Shown here piece by piece: positions 62,285 through 64,000 of a stretch of DNA of 64,000 bases. Each line of letters begins with the position of its first letter. Within the stretch, counting starts at the first letter, position 1. Under the pieces are notes generated by a model that made no database searches, had not been told where the DNA came from, and saw only the letters and a list, made by a program, of their open reading frames with translations. A program made the translations under genes and the position numbers. The DNA is from an uncultured Eubacterium sp. (GTDB lineage Bacteria; Bacillota; Clostridia; Peptostreptococcales; Anaerovoracaceae): contig CAMNSS010000017.1 in assembly GCA_946555345.1 (NCBI GenBank), forward strand, positions 1-64,000, written 5' to 3'.

Positions 62285-62924
62285 GTACCCCTCCATATTA
62301 AAACACAGATAATTTAATTTTATATTATTTTACCGCAAAATACCATAGATTTACGGCAAAAAGTCCAATTCGTGCGATGAGCGGGCGCAGACAGGTTGGA
62401 AAGGAGTACAGAGGGAAGGGCAAAGAGGCGGCAAAAAATGCAAAAAAACGCCAAGCGGGGGCAAAACCCCGCAAAAATGCAAAGAACCAGAACCGCCAAG
62501 CGGGGGCAAAACCCCTGCGAAAATGCAAAAGCGCTGCGGGCAGCTATGGGAAACTGCGAAAAAAGATCATGGGAATCCTGCAAAGGGTTTCCAGCCAGCA
62601 AGCAAACTGCAAAGGGATGAAAAAGGCAAAAGCCCCGCAAAAGCTCCGAGCGGTGTGCAAAAAAAAATGATGGTAAGGGATCACAAGAAATCTTGCAAAG
62701 AGCCAGCAAGGGGAAACAAAAGACTCGAAAAGACGGTACAACCCTTGTAATACCGGGCTATACCGCCTAATTAAAATTACTTTCTTATTACCGTATGTTC
62801 AAGGGTTTAGCGCAAAACGCATTTCATCCAGCTTACCGGGCAGTTATGCTCCGAAGATTCCCGGTTTTCAAACGATCTGGCGGTTACGCCCCGAAATCCC
62901 CCAGCCTTTCAAAATATCCAGAAA
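62285..62924. other. Repeat-rich gap between DUF1292 and oxidoreductase genes
   Basis: 640 bases without a supportable gene. It holds the 45-bp repeat at 62449-62531 and a diverged 40-bp-period duplication at about 62838-62918. Open frames on both strands are basic, repetitive and lack family signal. An AT-rich block at 62305-62335 may contain the oxidoreductase promoter, but I cannot place its boxes with confidence. Confidence 0.5.
62449..62531. repeat. 45-bp-period tandem repeat with GGGG/CCCC hairpins
   Basis: Two copies starting at 62449 and 62494. Each opens with an identical 22-base block whose GGGGGCAAAACCCC part can fold into a small hairpin, and each then runs through GCAAAAATGC-like sequence. 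Confidence 0.88.
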
Positions 62925-63197
62925 CTACGCTTCCTCCACTGCCAGCTTTTCAAACTCAGCCACAGCCTTCTTAAACTCCTCTTCATCCGTAATATCGATC
63001 ATCTCGAAATCCTCTTCGTATTCCTTGTAACCATAAATATATACGTCTTCCGTGCCGAGAGGGTTCAAGGCTATGTATTCCTTGCCCAGTGCATCGAATA
63101 CGCCTAAAATCCCGCACTCTTCCTCTTCGCCATCATCAAACTCGAGCGTCAGGATATCTTCCTCCTCGTATCCGTATAATTCCTTTTTCTCTGCCAT
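62925..63197 (-). CDS. DUF1292 family protein
   Basis: 90 residues, strongly acidic (many Asp/Glu pairs). ILTLEFDDGEEEECGILGVFDALGKEYIALNPLG, followed by a YIYGY segment, is the DUF1292 pattern common in Firmicutes. Function unknown; homologs are often near yrrK, RNA-processing or mreB-type genes. ATTCC-type spacing with GGAG (about 63205) supports the start. It lies 77 bases downstream of uvrC. Confidence 0.9.
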   Translation of the reverse strand: MAEKKELYGYEEEDILTLEFDDGEEEECGILGVFDALGKEYIALNPLGTEDVYIYGYKEYEEDFEMIDITDEEEFKKAVAEFEKLAVEEA

Positions 63198-63274
63198 TTC
63201 ATTCCTCCGTATCTAACCATTGATATCTTATACGTTACTATACCATTATGCTACCCTTTTCGCAACAAAATATT

Positions 63275-64000
63275 CTATTCCGCATGAAAATACTCCCATA
63301 CGCTGCGCGCGGCGCGGCGGTTCATGTCCGGCGCCTCTTCGAGTTCTGAAAGGCTCGCCTTCTTGATCCCCTCCACGCTCTTAAAATATTTCAGCAAGGC
63401 GTTTTTCCGCACCTCGCCAATCCCTGGTATCTCATCGAGAACGGAAACCGCCAGGTGTTTGCTTCGCAATTTCCGGTGATATTCGATCGCAAAACGGTGT
63501 ACTTCTTCCTGGATGCGCCCGATGTATTTAAACAACAGGGATTTGCCTTTGAGGGAAATTTCCACGAAATCGTTTTCGCCGCCAGAAGGCCTTGCGGGGC
63601 ATCCTGCCGCTCCTTCCGCAAAAGATGCTCCCTGATTTCTTGCAAAGCCGCCTTCCCGCCCTTGCGCAAAACCCGTCCCCGGATCTGCCGCAGCACGGTC
63701 TTTTTGCGCTGCCGCAGGGCCGCCTCTCTCTTGGTTTTTCACAAATCCATCTCCCGCTTGGTCCGCAGCGCCGCTTTCCTGCACTAGCGCCATGCCGTCC
63801 CTGCGGTATACGAGCGCCCTGGTCCTGTGCTTGTCATCCTTGACCATCCCCACGACCGGGATATCAAACCCCGCTGCCTCCGTGACCGCAAGAGCCGCCG
63901 CCACATGGCCCTTTCCACCATCCATGAAGATGATATCCGGCAGGACTGCAAATGATTCATCGCCTTGGAACACCCGGTTAAACCGCCGGGACAGCACTTC
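63275..64000 (-). CDS. uvrC: Excinuclease ABC subunit C, C-terminal part (cut by window edge), with an insertion
   Basis: 241 residues of the 3' part; the frame is open through base 64000. The RNase H-like endonuclease core is recognisable: LPDIIFMDGGKGHVAAAL, VVGMVKDDKHRTRALVYRRDG, then FVEISLKGKSLLFKYIGRIQEEVHRFAIEYHRKLR, and a final helix-hairpin-helix part (IPGIGEVRKNALLKYFKSV). Between the RTRALVYRRDG and ISL blocks, where other UvrC proteins have a short loop, about 70 extra residues of Gly/Ala/Gln/Arg-rich sequence are inserted (about 63575-63795). It makes the 3' incision in nucleotide excision repair. Effect of the insertion is unknown. Confidence 0.93.
   Translation of the reverse strand, partial: EVLSRRFNRVFQGDESFAVLPDIIFMDGGKGHVAAALAVTEAAGFDIPVVGMVKDDKHRTRALVYRRDGMALVQESGAADQAGDGFVKNQERGGPAAAQKDRAAADPGTGFAQGREGGFARNQGASFAEGAAGCPARPSGGENDFVEISLKGKSLLFKYIGRIQEEVHRFAIEYHRKLRSKHLAVSVLDEIPGIGEVRKNALLKYFKSVEGIKKASLSELEEAPDMNRRAARSVWEYFHAE

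Noticed and set aside
62377-62670. Basic 97-residue open frame with repeats between DUF1292 and the FAD oxidoreductase
   Set aside because: The repeats come from the DNA-level 45-bp duplication. Open frames on both strands cover the same bases, and no translation signal is evident.

Overview
The window looks like a chromosomal segment of a motile Gram-positive anaerobe of the Bacillota, class Clostridia. The support is strong AAGGAGG-type ribosome binding sites, short lipoprotein signal peptides, a clostridial-type flagellin, a VanG-type ligase, an ornithine-racemase-like protein, a class I lysyl-tRNA synthetase, ECF and BMP transporters and a cobalamin riboswitch. I cannot name the genus. 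No tRNA, rRNA, CRISPR array, IS element or prophage was seen.

Bases 1-17834 (minus strand) are the most unusual part. They hold flagellin with a sigma-28-type promoter, a TPR glycosyltransferase, a CDP-glycerol-transferase-like protein behind its own sigma-28-like promoter, and then a long run of genes. That run has four GNAT-type acyltransferases plus a remnant of another, three stand-alone carrier proteins and three adenylate-forming enzymes, two of them DltA-like. It also has a WcbI-like protein, a WcbI-DltA fusion, a TylF-type methyltransferase, an MBL hydrolase, and a nucleotidyltransferase cut by the window edge. I read this as a flagellin glycan modification island: small acids or amino acids are adenylated, loaded on carrier proteins and passed by GNAT enzymes to a flagellar sugar. 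It partly recalls the C. difficile type A flagellin locus (glycosyltransferase, CDP-glycerol-transferase-like protein, nucleotidyltransferase), but the adenylation/carrier modules are extra.

Bases 18302-22658 (plus strand) hold a 1334-residue surface protein. Bases 22828-25586 (minus) hold a reduced vanG-type cluster, vanW-vanG-vanXY, with no racemase or regulators in the window. A crotonase follows at 26017-26817. Bases 27064-32762 (plus) pair a solute-binding lipoprotein with a 1310-residue hybrid histidine kinase and no permease. apt (plus) is followed by a convergent nucleoside-type BMP ABC transporter set (minus, 33803-39058) with two hairpins between binding protein and ATPase.

Bases 39650-43457 (minus) hold fpg, a DUF1848 protein, a polyferredoxin-like membrane protein and an MBL protein. 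Bases 43836-48396 (minus) look like a complete vitamin B12 uptake operon: cobalamin riboswitch, transcobalamin-like lipoprotein, EcfT, and one polypeptide fusing both ATPases to the substrate-binding component. Bases 48851-53443 form a greA-lysK-repeat protein-asnS operon behind a consensus sigma-A promoter. A divergent promoter reads a HAD phosphatase, a DUF3830 protein and a lipoprotein (53466-55474, plus).

Bases 55722-62284 (minus) hold an ornithine/alanine racemase family protein, two tandem acyl-CoA synthetases, a C_GCAxxG_C_C protein and an FAD oxidoreductase. A DUF1292 protein and the 3' part of uvrC close the window. Many gaps, and the linkers of two proteins, contain degenerate 30-48 bp tandem duplications, which seems to be a habit of this genome.
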